Shown piece by piece: positions 35,801 to 47,800 of a stretch of 64,000 nucleotides of DNA (positions within the stretch are counted from its first letter, which is position 1; every line of letters starts with the position of its first letter). The position numbers and the translations under genes were made by a program. The notes under the pieces were generated by a model. That model did not search any database. It had not been told where the DNA came from and saw only the letters and a list, made by a program, of their open reading frames with translations. Source of the stretch: Paracyclopina nana (lineage: Eukaryota; Arthropoda; Copepoda; Cyclopoida; Cyclopettidae); the NCBI GenBank assembly GCA_019096065.1, contig JAGUCH010000001.1, positions 3,286,001 to 3,350,000 on the forward strand, given 5' to 3'.

Positions 35801-36321
35801 TTTCTCCTTTTTATCGGGCTCTGGGTCCACGATGCGAGATTTCCAGCCAATCTGCTCAGTTTGCCTGAGCAAAAGATGTTGGATGTCATGAATGGACAAG
35901 TGCTCTTGCACCAATTCTCCATTGTCATTGTACAAGTAGAACTTAAACTTTGGCTCGGTCGCTGTAGCTTCCACATTCTCTACTGAATACTTTTCATATT
36001 CGTTCATGTACTTTTGCTTCATTTCTGGTGGGTCATCTTGGTTAACAATAGATACTGAAGTGACCACGCTACATTAAAAGAAGAGCTTTTAGAGTGAGGA
36101 TCTTTAGTCAATTGAAGTCTCTCTGCTTACTTGGTTTCGATGATTTGCTTGGGCTGTCTCGTGATGTCATTCTTTGGGTAGCTTTTGGCCTGAAGAATTT
36201 TTGGTGGCGCCAAACCAGCTGGTAGCATTAACAGTTTGTAAGGAGTTGGAGATGCCAAAGCAAAGGTGATGGTGACCGAAATAGCCAATGATAATTTGGC
36301 AAATGTTTTCATTGTTGCCAT
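32831..36321 (-). CDS. Large secreted serpin with Thr-rich and His-rich regions, five exons
   Basis: Exons (minus) 36321-36131, 36068-33929, 33870-33649, 33589-33249 and 33185-32831 give 1082 aa. An N-terminal signal peptide (hydrophobic core LSLAISVTITFALAS) is followed by an acidic linker with repeated ELYxP/DLYKMP-type motifs, a mucin-like Thr tract (about residues 308-423), a His/Glu/Asp-rich tract (about 579-653, many HDHSH and HEHHH), and then a serpin core (from about 676: FDMFKATL, NLVMSPISATTSLAMVFLGA, and the end signature QFLYAIRHNPSG with IGRYYDP). The reactive-centre loop region lacks the hinge of inhibitory serpins and instead carries a His-rich run (about 1023-1040), so it is probably non-inhibitory and may bind metal. 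Intron 3 is GC-AG (CAG|GCAAAT). Thr codons are nearly all ACN in a simple repeat. Confidence 0.93.
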
Positions 36322-37376
36322 TATGTGAACACTGAAAAACAGACGCAGAAGTATGTATATCCTAGAGGCAACTGGTTTTCTTTGCGGTTATTTTCTCAAT
36401 TCACATACCGCCGTTTTTCTCGTTTCCCACGCACATATTATTAAAAGGAACAAATGTGTTTAATAAAGAACCGATGATCGTAGGCGGTTGATTTCATCGG
36501 AAACTTTCACAATTAATTACCTGATTATAGCTTTGCCAAAAATGTCAACGATGATCGTGGGCCTTGGTTTCACATTGCACGTCCCGATCAGGTACTTTCG
36601 GTGGAAGAACGGTTTCTCATCATGCTGAAGACGAGCTCTTGAGACAACTGGCGCAGTTCTTCCCAGAGCCGATGTACAGTATTAGGGGCTAGAGCAGTTG
36701 CACAGTAGGTAATTCTGGTGAAAAATGGCTTCGAATATAACTACTTCATCAATTGTAATGAGCTTAAGGTATGTACCTTTCAAGCTGATCTGTGAATGGC
36801 GAAAAGCTACGAAGTGGTCAGGAGTTCCCTAAGCTAATAGAAAAGCGTGCTTGCGCATGGACCGATTTCATGATTTCTCTGAGTCAACAAATGAATGATG
36901 ATAACGATCTACTGGCTCAAGCAGAAAAAATGTACTTACCTCTGATGTTTTACTTTTTGCTGCCAGCAAGCAATTAGCAGTGCAGTGCAATAAAAAAGGT
37001 TGATTGGAGAGTATATGAAGCAGAACAGTCACTTTTCCCAAAACTTTTCGCCAAGTTTTACCTTTTGACTATGACCTACTAAGATTATGGAACAATCCAA
37101 AAAGTCTTTTATACTAGCGCTATTGTTGTTTACTTATCTTTAAAATCTCGGGAAAGTTGAATATCTTTTGTCCAAACTTTTTCCGGCAAATTGCAGCGCG
37201 CAAGGTTGCGTGAATGGAAAGTGAACATTGCGCTGAAACCAAAACTCAAATCGGCTATCAGCAAATAGCACTCAGCGATTGGTGGCTGCCACAGCACAGC
37301 CTTGTCAGTAGTCAGTGCATGCAAATAAACATTGCATTTTTTATCTGCTGATTATTTGAATAAAAAAGAACTCTTG
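36322..37376. other. 1.05-kb intergenic region between divergent genes
   Basis: No supported gene. The serpin (minus) and the METTL7-like gene (plus) are transcribed away from this stretch, so it should hold both promoters. No clear TATA box or repeat. Confidence 0.45.
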
Positions 37377-38261
37377 ATGTCACTATCGGCGCTGAAGCTG
37401 ACCAGAGAGGTCCAAATGGCTTTGTGGGTTGGCGCTGGTCTCACATTGGCTGGAACTTTGCTGTGGAAGAATTGGGACCGAATTTTAGCTAGAGAGTTGG
37501 AAAAGATGACCAAATCTATGAACAAGGACATTGGTGAGCAGAAGAAAGCTTTGTTCTACAAGCTCAACGAATTGGCCAAAGCTGCTGGTCCCAAGAAACT
37601 CCGAGTCCTTGAAATTGGAGGAGGCACTGGTGCCAATTTTGAGTTTATACAAGAGCCCATTGATTGGACCGTTCTTGAACCAAATCCTCACTGCAAATCC
37701 TACGTTGATGCTAAATTTGAGGCACTGAAAGAGAAACACTTGTTTCGTGATTTGGTGCAGGTAAAGAGGCTTAAATTGTCAATTGTCTCCATGCTTAACA
37801 TTTCATTCAGGGATATGCGGAGGACCTTAGCCAATTTCCGGATAACTCTTTCGATGCTGTTGTTGAAACACTGGTCTTTTGCTCAGTCAATCAGGTGGAC
37901 AAGAGCATTCATGAGATTCACCGAGTTCTCAAGCCATCGGGTACCTTTTTCTTTCTTGACCATGTAAGGGCTCCAGACTCGATGCCTTGGAGAGTTCGCT
38001 TCCAAAACCTGCTCACTTATTCGGTTAGCTTTGTTTGAATATCTAATCTGATATTTTCCCTCCTACATCTCTTCTATTTTTAAGGTTTGGCCTCGTTTGG
38101 CTGGGAACTGTCATTTGAACAGGCCTCTCGCTAATCAAATTAAATCCGCTCAAGTATTTCAAGAAGTTCAAACCGTTAACTTTTCGCCAAAGTTCTCCAA
38201 ATTTATGATGGGAATCGACAGGATGGTCGGAAGCATGGTGTATGGTTGGGCTACAAAGTAA
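37377..38261 (+). CDS. METTL7-like membrane-anchored methyltransferase, three exons
   Basis: Exons 37377-37760, 37811-38023 and 38085-38261 (all phase 0) give 257 aa, close to human METTL7A/B (244). The N-terminal hydrophobic segment (LWVGAGLTLAGTLLW, about residues 15-30) would anchor it in the ER or lipid-droplet membrane. The SAM-binding motif I is VLEIGGGTGANFEF. Later class I motifs are FDAVVETLVFCSV and RVLKPSGTFFFLDHV. The C-terminal half has the family's WPRLAGNCHLNR block. Vertebrate members methylate thiols. The ATG at 37377 is the first in frame; the frame opens a little earlier without an ATG. Introns are 50 and 61 nt. Confidence 0.93.
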
Positions 38262-38824
38262 CTTTCAATGAATTGCATCCTTTTACTGGTTGACCTAATA
38301 GAGAATGTTTAATTGTATCGCGTTACCAAATCAGTCTATAATCTACAACCGGCGCGCCTATGGCTAAGCTTCGTGATTTATTATTGTTTTACTTCCAGTT
38401 AAAGAGTCTTCATAGTTGCTATATTATTAATGTGTCGACGCTTTGATGCTAGTTAATTCTAGGGAGAAGCGAGGAATGTTGCCATACATTGAGGGGCCTT
38501 AATCTATCACTCGCTAGTTGTAGTAGCTAGGAGTATTTCGGTCTTAAATAGAATAAAAGGCAAGGCCTAGCCAATTCAGCCATGCCGGCTGCTCTCTGCG
38601 TTCCAAAAATCGGACAGACGCGACCTCTGCAGCAAGAGAAATCGATTATCAGCTGTACTGCGTTGCCTTGCTTCGTTTTTAGGCCTCGCTAGCTGTTGCA
38701 ACTACAACAGCACAACTAGCTTCTCTTCTTCCTCTACTTATCGCAAAAACTTTGCTGCATCAAATAGTCGGCGTTGATTTCGGCGACTCATTTCCTGCAG
38801 AGCATTAGCACTTTGGCCAGCATC

Positions 38825-40245
38825 ATGACAATTGTCACAAAACCCATTGTGGAGCAAAAAACCGACGAGAAGGTAAGTGGTCCTTACATAATTAGTGCGT
38901 AGTATCTAACTTTTCGCCTATTTCAACAGGCATTTCTTGCCAGCGTCGAGGTATCAATTGAGGCTCCTCAAGATACGAATGAGACTGTGGTTGTGGATCC
39001 TCACCGTGAGAAGCGCAATGTCTTCTTCAAAGTCCTCACGCTTGCCATGCTCATCAGCGTTGGATTCACTGCAGGGTTGTGCTTCTTCAATTCGGTACAG
39101 CCAAGTCCGAGCAACATTTAGGGGTAGAAATTGAATTTTTTTTGTCATAGCTGCATGCATCAACATTTCGAAGGGGCTTCTGTCGGCTGCCATTCGACAT
39201 CAAGTACTCTGGAAATGCAACCCTGATCTCTGGCAAGTTCTGGAACCCAGACAGGTTTGAGGCCAATAACCAGGATATGCCTGAATCGCTGGTCTCGGAG
39301 GTGAAGGAGACGGTCTCTAAAGAGCTAGTGACTGACAAAGATGGAGGTGTTGGATTGGAGTATGAGATCGACCTCGAGATGGAAACGTTCGAGATGACGC
39401 AAATGCCCCAACTTTCACATGGGATCTACGTCCATGATTTTAAAGTACTTTGGATGAGTCTTAATATGATTAATTATGATAGACGGAAGTAGTGCATGTG
39501 AGCTGAGGCAGTTTATTGCTCTAACATAAATCTAATAATGTACGACCTCAGCCTTTCTTAGCAACAAAAGGCCTCAGTGCAGCTCATAAATGTGGTTTGC
39601 CACAAATGGCTAATTAGTCCAAACACCATTCAATTAAAAAAGCCGTCGATCGTTTCTTAACCAAAAATTGAAGCAATTTGCTTTCAACTAGGTCAACAAA
39701 ACCCTAATTTTGGACACCGACAATGATCGTTGCTTCATCATGGATTTGGATCGCAATGAAATTGAGCCACCTAGAACTTTCATGGAAGTCATCAACAACT
39801 TGAACAATGGTGCATACAGCTTAGACATCAATGAAATCCGACACGACACTCGCGTGGTCCTGCCACCATTAGAATCCGTCGATTTGCCAGAATATGGGTA
39901 ATTTATCTTAACTAGCATCTGAGAATACTGCTGCCTTTCATGCATTTTTTGCTCTTTCTACTCTATGCGGATTTTTTTGCTGATTTATTTTGCTGTCATC
40001 ATTTATCAAAATAGCTAAATTACGTTCCTGCTAGAAATTTTGAAAGCCCTTTCCCCTGTAACATCGTTCTCACTTTTAGGGTAATATCGACTTTCTGTCG
40101 CGGAATGACCTCCTACAAATTGGAAGAAATTGGAAAAATCCTGGTGAAAAGATCTGCTGAATTGGAGCCCCAAACTTACCAATACGTCGAGTTTGCCGGC
40201 AGAAATTTGATCAAATACTCAATAGTCAACCTGAAGGATTTGTGA
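38825..40245 (+). CDS. ITM2/BRI-type integral membrane protein with BRICHOS domain, five exons
   Basis: Exons 38825-38872, 38930-39094, 39151-39444, 39692-39897 and 40080-40245 give 292 aa. It is a type II membrane protein: an N-terminal cytosolic part (about 50 aa), one membrane segment (VLTLAMLISVGFTAGLCFF), a luminal linker, then a BRICHOS domain (about residues 165-260) with ILDTDNDRCFIMDLD, PPRTFMEVI and the partner Cys in TFCRGMTSYKL. A furin-like site, LVKRSAE, sits near residue 263, as in ITM2B where cleavage frees a C-terminal peptide. The released peptide here would be about 28 aa and lacks the Cys pair of the vertebrate BRI peptide. AATAAA follows at 40336. Confidence 0.9.
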
Positions 40246-40335
40246 GAGACGCAAGAAAACTTGCAACTAAAACTCACATATAATTATACAACTGTAAACA
40301 TAGACAAACACTATATATATCTGATGAGAACATGA

Positions 40336-40341
40336 AATAAA
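40336..40341 (+). terminator. Poly(A) signal AATAAA of the ITM2 gene
   Basis: AATAAA about 90 nt downstream of the ITM2 stop codon. Confidence 0.65.
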
Positions 40342-41847
40342 TTCGAAACTATCCATTCAAAAAATGATGCATGCATTGTGTGCATCTCGGCAAAGATAAA
40401 TTATTCACCATTTCTTCTGTGGTCTTGCTTACTCAATTGAAGTTCTTCTTTCCTTCCTTTGCAGTTGGTGCACATATGTAAAAACTTTTTCCTCAAAATA
40501 AAGGCGAGCTGGTTGTAGGGCATACAGAGAAAGCGGCAATTTTAAAAAAGCTTTTTAGTGTAGTGTGTATCAGCGGTAACAAGGTGTGCCTCTTTTCTGT
40601 AACAAAAAATAATAGCTTTTTTGCCAGTAGTACTACTCATTGTAAATTTTGTGCACGCGCTTCGCTGTTTCTCCTAGAGTCACCATTAATGTTTTAGCTG
40701 GTCCTTTAACCGATTGAGCTATACGTGTAGCTCCTGACATTTTAACTCGGCAGAAAGGTCTTCTCTGAAAATTAGCAAACTTTCTAGATTCTTGAAAACT
40801 CTGCTATTTGGCTGGAGCAGCAAAATTTAGGGGTCATCTAAATAAATAGAAGGGAAGCTTTCGTATCTAAAACCTATCTTTGTACCTCCCACAACTAGGA
40901 TAAATCTTTTATGCAATTGAGAATGCTGCCCAAAATGGGTAATGTTTCATCTTGGAATGTGCATCCTTTGTTGAATTAGAATTCCATACCAAATTGATCC
41001 GTTACAATTCCAAGGAGAGTAGCTGAGATAGCTTTTTATTGTAGCTGTAAAAAAAGTTTGAAGGGCAATCGTTGCTTATCAAGAAAAAAGTCATAAGTTT
41101 GTCTTCGTAAGGGAGCTATTACGATTTACATCTAGGACAAGATGGGCTCCGTCATCTATGCCAAATAGTGCTATTGCTCAGCAAAGCAATTTCCCAACTT
41201 TTGAGCCAGTTTTTATACGGAGGGATGCTGCTGCATGTGGGTTGACAGACTGTTGTTGTTGGGGTGGATCAAAAAAGCAGATGTTACTGCAATTAGCAAT
41301 AATTAGCAAACCGCAGCCTTTTCATTTGCGTTGGCTATGAAGTCTTTTGTTCCATTCAGAAAAGCTGCTTTCATGAAAGAGAAAATGTACGTCAATAAGG
41401 TCTGGTCAAACTAGGAAAACAAAGGTCGTTGTAAAGCCTGTTCTCAGTGTTCTGCATAATTGATTAAACAAAACATCCAAGCCTTTCATGCGTCGATTTA
41501 CTTTTTTTTTCTTATGTGTCCTCAAATACACTTTTCCGCGCTCTGTTTTTGAGTTCAAGTGACTGTATTTACCAACCAATCTCGGATGTAAGGCCAACTC
41601 TATTTTTCGACAGTAGATAAGTGGATTTTTAACCTTGCACGCCCCGACCTCCAAGCTGTGGCGCCCTCTCTGAAAGAGATGCTCAAACGTTTTCTATCCC
41701 CAATTCAACCTTTTGTACCCTTATATTTTTGTGTATTTCAGACGAATTTCGCGACAGCGTACATCAATGTTGCTAAAAACACTTTAGCTAGCTATAAGCA
41801 ATGTACATGGCATTAAAAGCGTTTTGACCGTAAGCAACTATTTGGTG
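40342..41847. other. 1.5-kb intergenic region, no gene seen
   Basis: No supported exon. At about 40700-40750 (minus strand) there is a tRNA A-box-like fragment, TAGCTCAATCGGTTAAAGG, with no matching B box; it is a degraded tRNA or SINE piece. The rest is plain AT-rich DNA between two convergent genes. Confidence 0.45.
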
Positions 41848-44800
41848 CTAATGTGGCTGATCAGTTCCATTCCAATGAGTAATCTGAGTGACTGGGCTTT
41901 GCTTGTCTTCGTGCTCTTCATCCTCGTCATGGGCATTTCGGTCTCGTCGGCCCTTGTTTAGATCAGGTTTGTCGAGTGGGGCGCCATCTTGTGCTCCTCG
42001 GCTCCTGAGACGAACCAATGCGGTGTCCTGGCGACGAAACATTGAATTAATCTCGGTTTCCCTGGAAAACAATTTCGGAATCAATTAATTTTAGGCTGCT
42101 TCGCTGTTCAGTTACCTCGAGCCCCTCTGTGGTCGACAAAAAGGAATCAATTCTGGATTGAAAGCCATGTAGATCCAGGGATTGACTCCACTGTTCAAAG
42201 TCATTAACCAGAAAAGCCAAGTCATCGAGGCCACTGAAATGATTGTGAGCTTTTAAAATTTGCAGCAAGTGCATGTTGCAACTACACCATTGTATGCAAT
42301 AGTAAATGAGCTATTAATATCACTCTGTGCAGTGCATCAAGAATTCGACATCTTTTGAGAGAGGGGAAAAAGCAGCGCGAAAACTCGCTGGGTAAATGCA
42401 ACCCAATAATCGTTTTCTCGGAAGCTTGCCATTTTTCTCTAGATCTCGGCACTGATAATGTTCTTCGCATTTCTAGCTGTCTTGCATGCTGCCCTCATAA
42501 CTCTGAGAGAATGGCTCCTATTAGTTTATGCTTTTACTGGCTGGTGGCTCTAAAACTTTATGTGATACGACGGGCGTGGGTAAACGGTTTTTTTGCTGAC
42601 ATTACATATATTAGAGCTTGGATTGCCCAGAACTGTGTAGAGCTGGATGCAGACATATGGAGCTGAACAGATCAAGTAGCCAGCCACAACGACCACTGTC
42701 AGCTTCACTGTCTTGATTTTGGCATTGGATATTGCTCGCGTGGAGTGTGTTCTGGGGCATGCGACGATGTGATCCGATGTATTTCCATTCCCAGTAAGAC
42801 TCACTTCAATGGAAGCGTGACTCTGTGTGGAGAGGCAACGTGAGCGGCTCGAATATCAGTGGTAATTGTGCAAATAAAGGAAAATCGGTAATTACCACGA
42901 TACGTTTGGGTGGCATGTGTTTCTTTTGTTTACTTAAAGCTGGTCTGCCATCTTTGCTGCTGGTAGGCAACGACAGCTTCGTCTTCATGCTTGATGACCT
43001 CCGAATGGGAACAGATGACTCGTCGTTGACCTCGGCAGCAGTCTCCACATTTTTTGCAGACTTTGTTGACGGCGACTTGAGGACTTCGAGCTCAATTTTG
43101 TCAAAAGCGTCTTCATCCTCATTGTTAGACGAGTCTCCTGTGTCCTGCAAGCAAATGCCTGCTGATTAGTGGGTAGAAAAGTTGTTTAGCAGGATAACAA
43201 ATGCCATTTAGATTATATGGCTAAGAATAGGTCTAAGCTTGCCTTTTTCCTCTCGATTCATTTTGAAAGAGAAAAACCATCGTTTTATACCTGTTTTTAT
43301 TACCTGAAACGCATATCATCCACTTTGCACATATAGCATCTTTTTTGGCTGTACCAAAGTGCTAAAGCGAGATATGCTGGCACCACTTGTAATAGAAACA
43401 GTGCTGCACAATTTTGCCTTGATAAATGAAGGCCTAGCATTTAAAAAAAGGAGTTCGAACACTAGCTTTTGTGCTACTCCAAATTCTAAGTGGTATCCTA
43501 GTCGAGTATGTTATATTATTTTATTTGTCTGCATAAGTTCTCATATTACAATTAGCCCATTGCCAGAAATCTTTTTGGTCCTTGGGAAGCATGATTTCCT
43601 CTCTATTTTTACTTTGTGCACCAAGTTTTGATGAACTCCTGCTGCATTATTACTAAGTAATTCTTGATTAAAGGTTACGTTTTTTAGCCTAGCCGTGTAG
43701 ACTAAACATACGACGCACTCCCATCTAAAAAATCTGTGTAGCTAAGCTTCAGAGCTGTCTAAAACAGGAACAAAAGGTTGTCCCTTGTAAGCTGATTTTA
43801 ATCAGATTTAATGACAGTAGAGTGTACTTCTTTAACATAAAGGAATGCATTTCAAAAGCAATTTTTTTGCCCTACTTTAGCCTCGGAAAACTTCTTGGCT
43901 CATAAAGTTGGGGCATACTAAAAGAATAGGTATGCTTATGCGTGGAGCCAAATTTTGCTGCTATTTAATCAGTGGGCGAAGAAGCCTTTTGGTCGAGGTT
44001 CTTCATTTGGCAGTAGCTGTACTTCGGAAGGCAAACAGTTGAGCCACTACCCTAGCACACATATTTTGAGCGATAAAGCATAGCTTGCTCTTCATTAGTG
44101 TTTTCTACTTGCAGCTGTGGCAATTGTGGGATGCACCCATTATAGTTATTTATTTCGAGCTGGGGCACGTAAAGTAGGGTCATTAAATAGCTGAGCCAGG
44201 GCTATCTCTAACGAGTAATCCTGACGGAACAAAGTAATATTTAATCACGAAACTAAATTAAGTTTTTTCGTCCTCACCTAGTTGGCGCTGCAGTAGCGCT
44301 AGAACATAAAAAATGCGGCAAATTTAAACTGCAAATTTGGCTTAACTTGTGCGCCAGCAAGCACTCCGTTCACATGCCTACAAGCGCTACCAGACAAATC
44401 CGAAAAAAATTAACCCATCGCAATTTCTGGCTTTTTCAAAGAGATTTTGGCATAAAACACAATTATCACTAAAAAAACAATAATGAAAATCCACAGATCT
44501 AACATAAAATTTCGTCTTGAAGCCAACCACAGCGTAGTCATTCGATTAGTAACAGTACAGCTGCCGTAAGAGTTCACCTTATTAGTATAGATCATCTTGA
44601 GCTGAGCGAGGATTTTAAATTGGGAAAACTCGAGTACAGCTTTACTAGCCCGAGCCTGCGAGGGCTGTAATTGTACGAGTGTTTTTCCATGTTAAAATCC
44701 AAGGTCAGCTATTTAATGACCCGATTTTACGTGCCCCAGCTCAAAATATACAATTTATATTCTGTAATACGATTTTTGAGTGTTTTAATGAAGTTACCGG

Positions 44801-47800
44801 GCTGCCTTGTGCCCAAGAAAATACTGCTCGGTTTTTATTTGCTATATGAATATCACTGGCTCTCATGAGGTAGCATCCCGTGGTTTGGGAGCAATAAAAT
44901 AAACTTTTAAAAACCATTGGCTCTTGATTTAGGAGTCTAGGGTTCAAACCCCAGTCATTCCTTAACTTTTTTTTGATTTCTCTATTTTGCTTAAATTATG
45001 GTTAAGTCCTATACATAGCATGCAATTTTCATGATGTTTCCATAGCTCAGTGGTTAGAGTATTGGTATGCTGATCCAACAGTCTGAGGTTCAAACCTAGG
45101 ATTATCCTCTCTTTTTTCTAACTTCTTGGTAATTTGGATTAGTTCCATGGAATATAAGGGGCATTAAATTACTTAAAATCCCTCAAATTTGATTCCAGGG
45201 CCATAAAGTATTTAATATCCCCCAAATTGCTTAGAAAGAACTGATATAAAATAGCTGAGTCGTGAATTATAACACGCTACGCTCGGTTAAAAGATTCGTC
45301 TTGGTTTTATGTTTACCATACTTGCGCAATTTTTACCGCACCTTCGAAGTCCCAAAAAGCAGCAGGTACAAATTTTATGCACTTAAACCGAATTTCCAAG
45401 TGAGTAATGAACTTGCCGAAATCAAGCGCAATTTCATAAGGGGCCGTGAACTTAAGGCATGCCGATTCCTTGGTGGGAATTGCTCAGAGATCTGAAACTT
45501 TGCATAGCTATAGAAATGTGGAATCCAAGCATGACTTAAAAGTAACTTTTTTCCAAAAACGCAATATATTAGGAAATAAATTAATTATCAATTTAGTGTG
45601 TTTTCTGAAATAATCCAGAGATGGCTCTGCTATCTAGAAACATTGCTCCCCTCTTTAGCCTGATCAAGAACTACAAACCATAACAAAGTAGCTGAGCGAC
45701 TGCCTAACACCTAACAGTAAGCAGCGGCAGCAGTAGTGAAAAAGTGAAAAATCATTGGAAAAATGGATTGAAGAGGCCAAGAAAACTACAGCGGCCTCGG
45801 AAACGTCAGGTATCCCTGCTTATGACAAGTACTTGACCAAGTTGGTAAAAAGTAACCCTAGGGTTCTCATTTACCATTTACTAAGTAAAAAGTAACCCTA
45901 GGGTTCGCATTTACCATTTACTAAGTAAAAAGTAACCCTAGGGTTCGCATTTACCATTTACTAAGTAAAAAGTAACCCTAGGGTTCGCATTTACCATTTA
46001 CTAAGTAAAAAGTAACCCTAGGGTTGTCATTTACTTCATAGCGCATCGGGAGTGCAAAAAAGCTGAGTCAACCGGCAAAGTGAATTACTCACGAGGAAAT
46101 TCGGTTTACAGTGCGTAAATTAAATTACTTAAAATCCCTCAAATTTGATTCCAGGGCCATAAAGTATTTAATATCCCCCAAATTGCTTAGAAAGAACTGA
46201 TATAAAAGAGCTGAGTCGTGAATTATAACACGAGGAAATCTTATTACAGTATAGTATAAAATACATTAGGCCCCTTTTTGAAATACCTTTCTCTTGGTGT
46301 TTTTTGGTCCTCTGTTTTCCGGTGAAGTGTTTTGAAACTGAGCCTGCTCTTGCTCCTTCTTCTGCTTAAAGTTGCCCCAAAGCACGGCACACATTTTGGT
46401 ATAGCAGAATAGCAACACCACGAAAGGGATGAAGAAATTGCTCAGCGAATAATAAATGACATAAGCCTGTAAAGGAGAAGTTGGCTTCATTTTCTTGCAC
46501 ATTAATTTCAGCAAAAACAAAAGGAAACCCAAACTGTGTCGTTTCTGCCAAATGCATATGAGATCTTTTATCCTCCTTGCGGCTACTTTAGGCTGCTGGA
46601 TACTCTCTCTCTCTTTCTCTAGCTATATTTGAAGGAGTAAACTTTTCTTCTCCCTATCCTAAGTGCGAACTTTTCATGCACCTCTAGCTACCACGAGCCC
46701 ACGAGTCCTGCTGCGCGCCTGATTCGGAAGGAAAATCTGTTGCTTTTCTTCCTGTACATTTATGCGGTGACACCTCACAGGGACAAGCTTTGGGGATATC
46801 TCCTAGCCATGTAAGGTACATTGCAGTTGCAGAAGACGTCTACAATAACATGCTATTTGTCTGGAAATGAAGCCCGTGTGCTCGATGATGATTTTCTCGC
46901 TTTTTATCCATGACTGAGCACCTCGTCCTCAATTTGACAGCAGCAGCCTTTCCTGAATATGAAGGTGAAAAAATCTCTTCTTCCTTTAAAAAGTTCATCT
47001 AACATCTCAACCGGGTCCAGCAGAAGAAGCAGCCCCTTCAACTTTTCAAATCCTTTCCTAGCTGCTATTCTGCGAATGAGTGTATCACCGCCCAAGTTAT
47101 GAGGCAGCACACTCCTGTATAGCATTTCATCTTCATCGGGTCTAGTCATTAAGCTTACCGTTCGCCCCCAGCCTTTGATGAACTCTGCTCGGCAGTATTC
47201 CTCTGTTTCTGCATGGAAAACGAAAACTTGCGGCAAACTGAAGAGGAGCGAAAGGGCCCACGAGATGGCCAGCATATGAGATTTCTGGATGCTGCGGCGG
47301 TGTGTCGACATCAGATTTGAAAGGGGAAAGCAAATGGCCTGTAAGGGAAACTGATTACTGCCCATCGCCAAAGGGAGGATAAAGCGCCGCTGTTATTACC
47401 TGATATCTGTCAACTGCTGTCATAACCAGCGTGTACGAGCTGAGGTAGGGGCCGACCATGAAGAGGTATTTCATTATTTTGCATACTGCATTACCAGCGT
47501 AGAACTTGGGGAAGGTGAAAGTCCACGCAAACTCCGGCAAGAGAGTGCAAAAAGCAGTCAGCAAGTCCGCAATGGAGAGGTGAAGAATGAAGAAGTACAT
47601 CCTCGTCACCTTGCCCCTAATTGAAAAATAATCATCAGCAGTAGCTTTTTGCACCATGTTCATACCTGCGTAGAAGGATGGCCAAGACGACTCCAAAGTT
47701 TCCGACCACCGTGAAAAAGATAATGATGGTGAGCACGACAAGCTTGGTTGTGTTAATGGGCGGTTGCTTGTAGCCGTCATCAGCGTCCATGAAATCCGTG

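Noticed and set aside
40700..40750. tRNA-like sequence on the minus strand
   Set aside because: Only an A-box-like half is present; no B box or cloverleaf.
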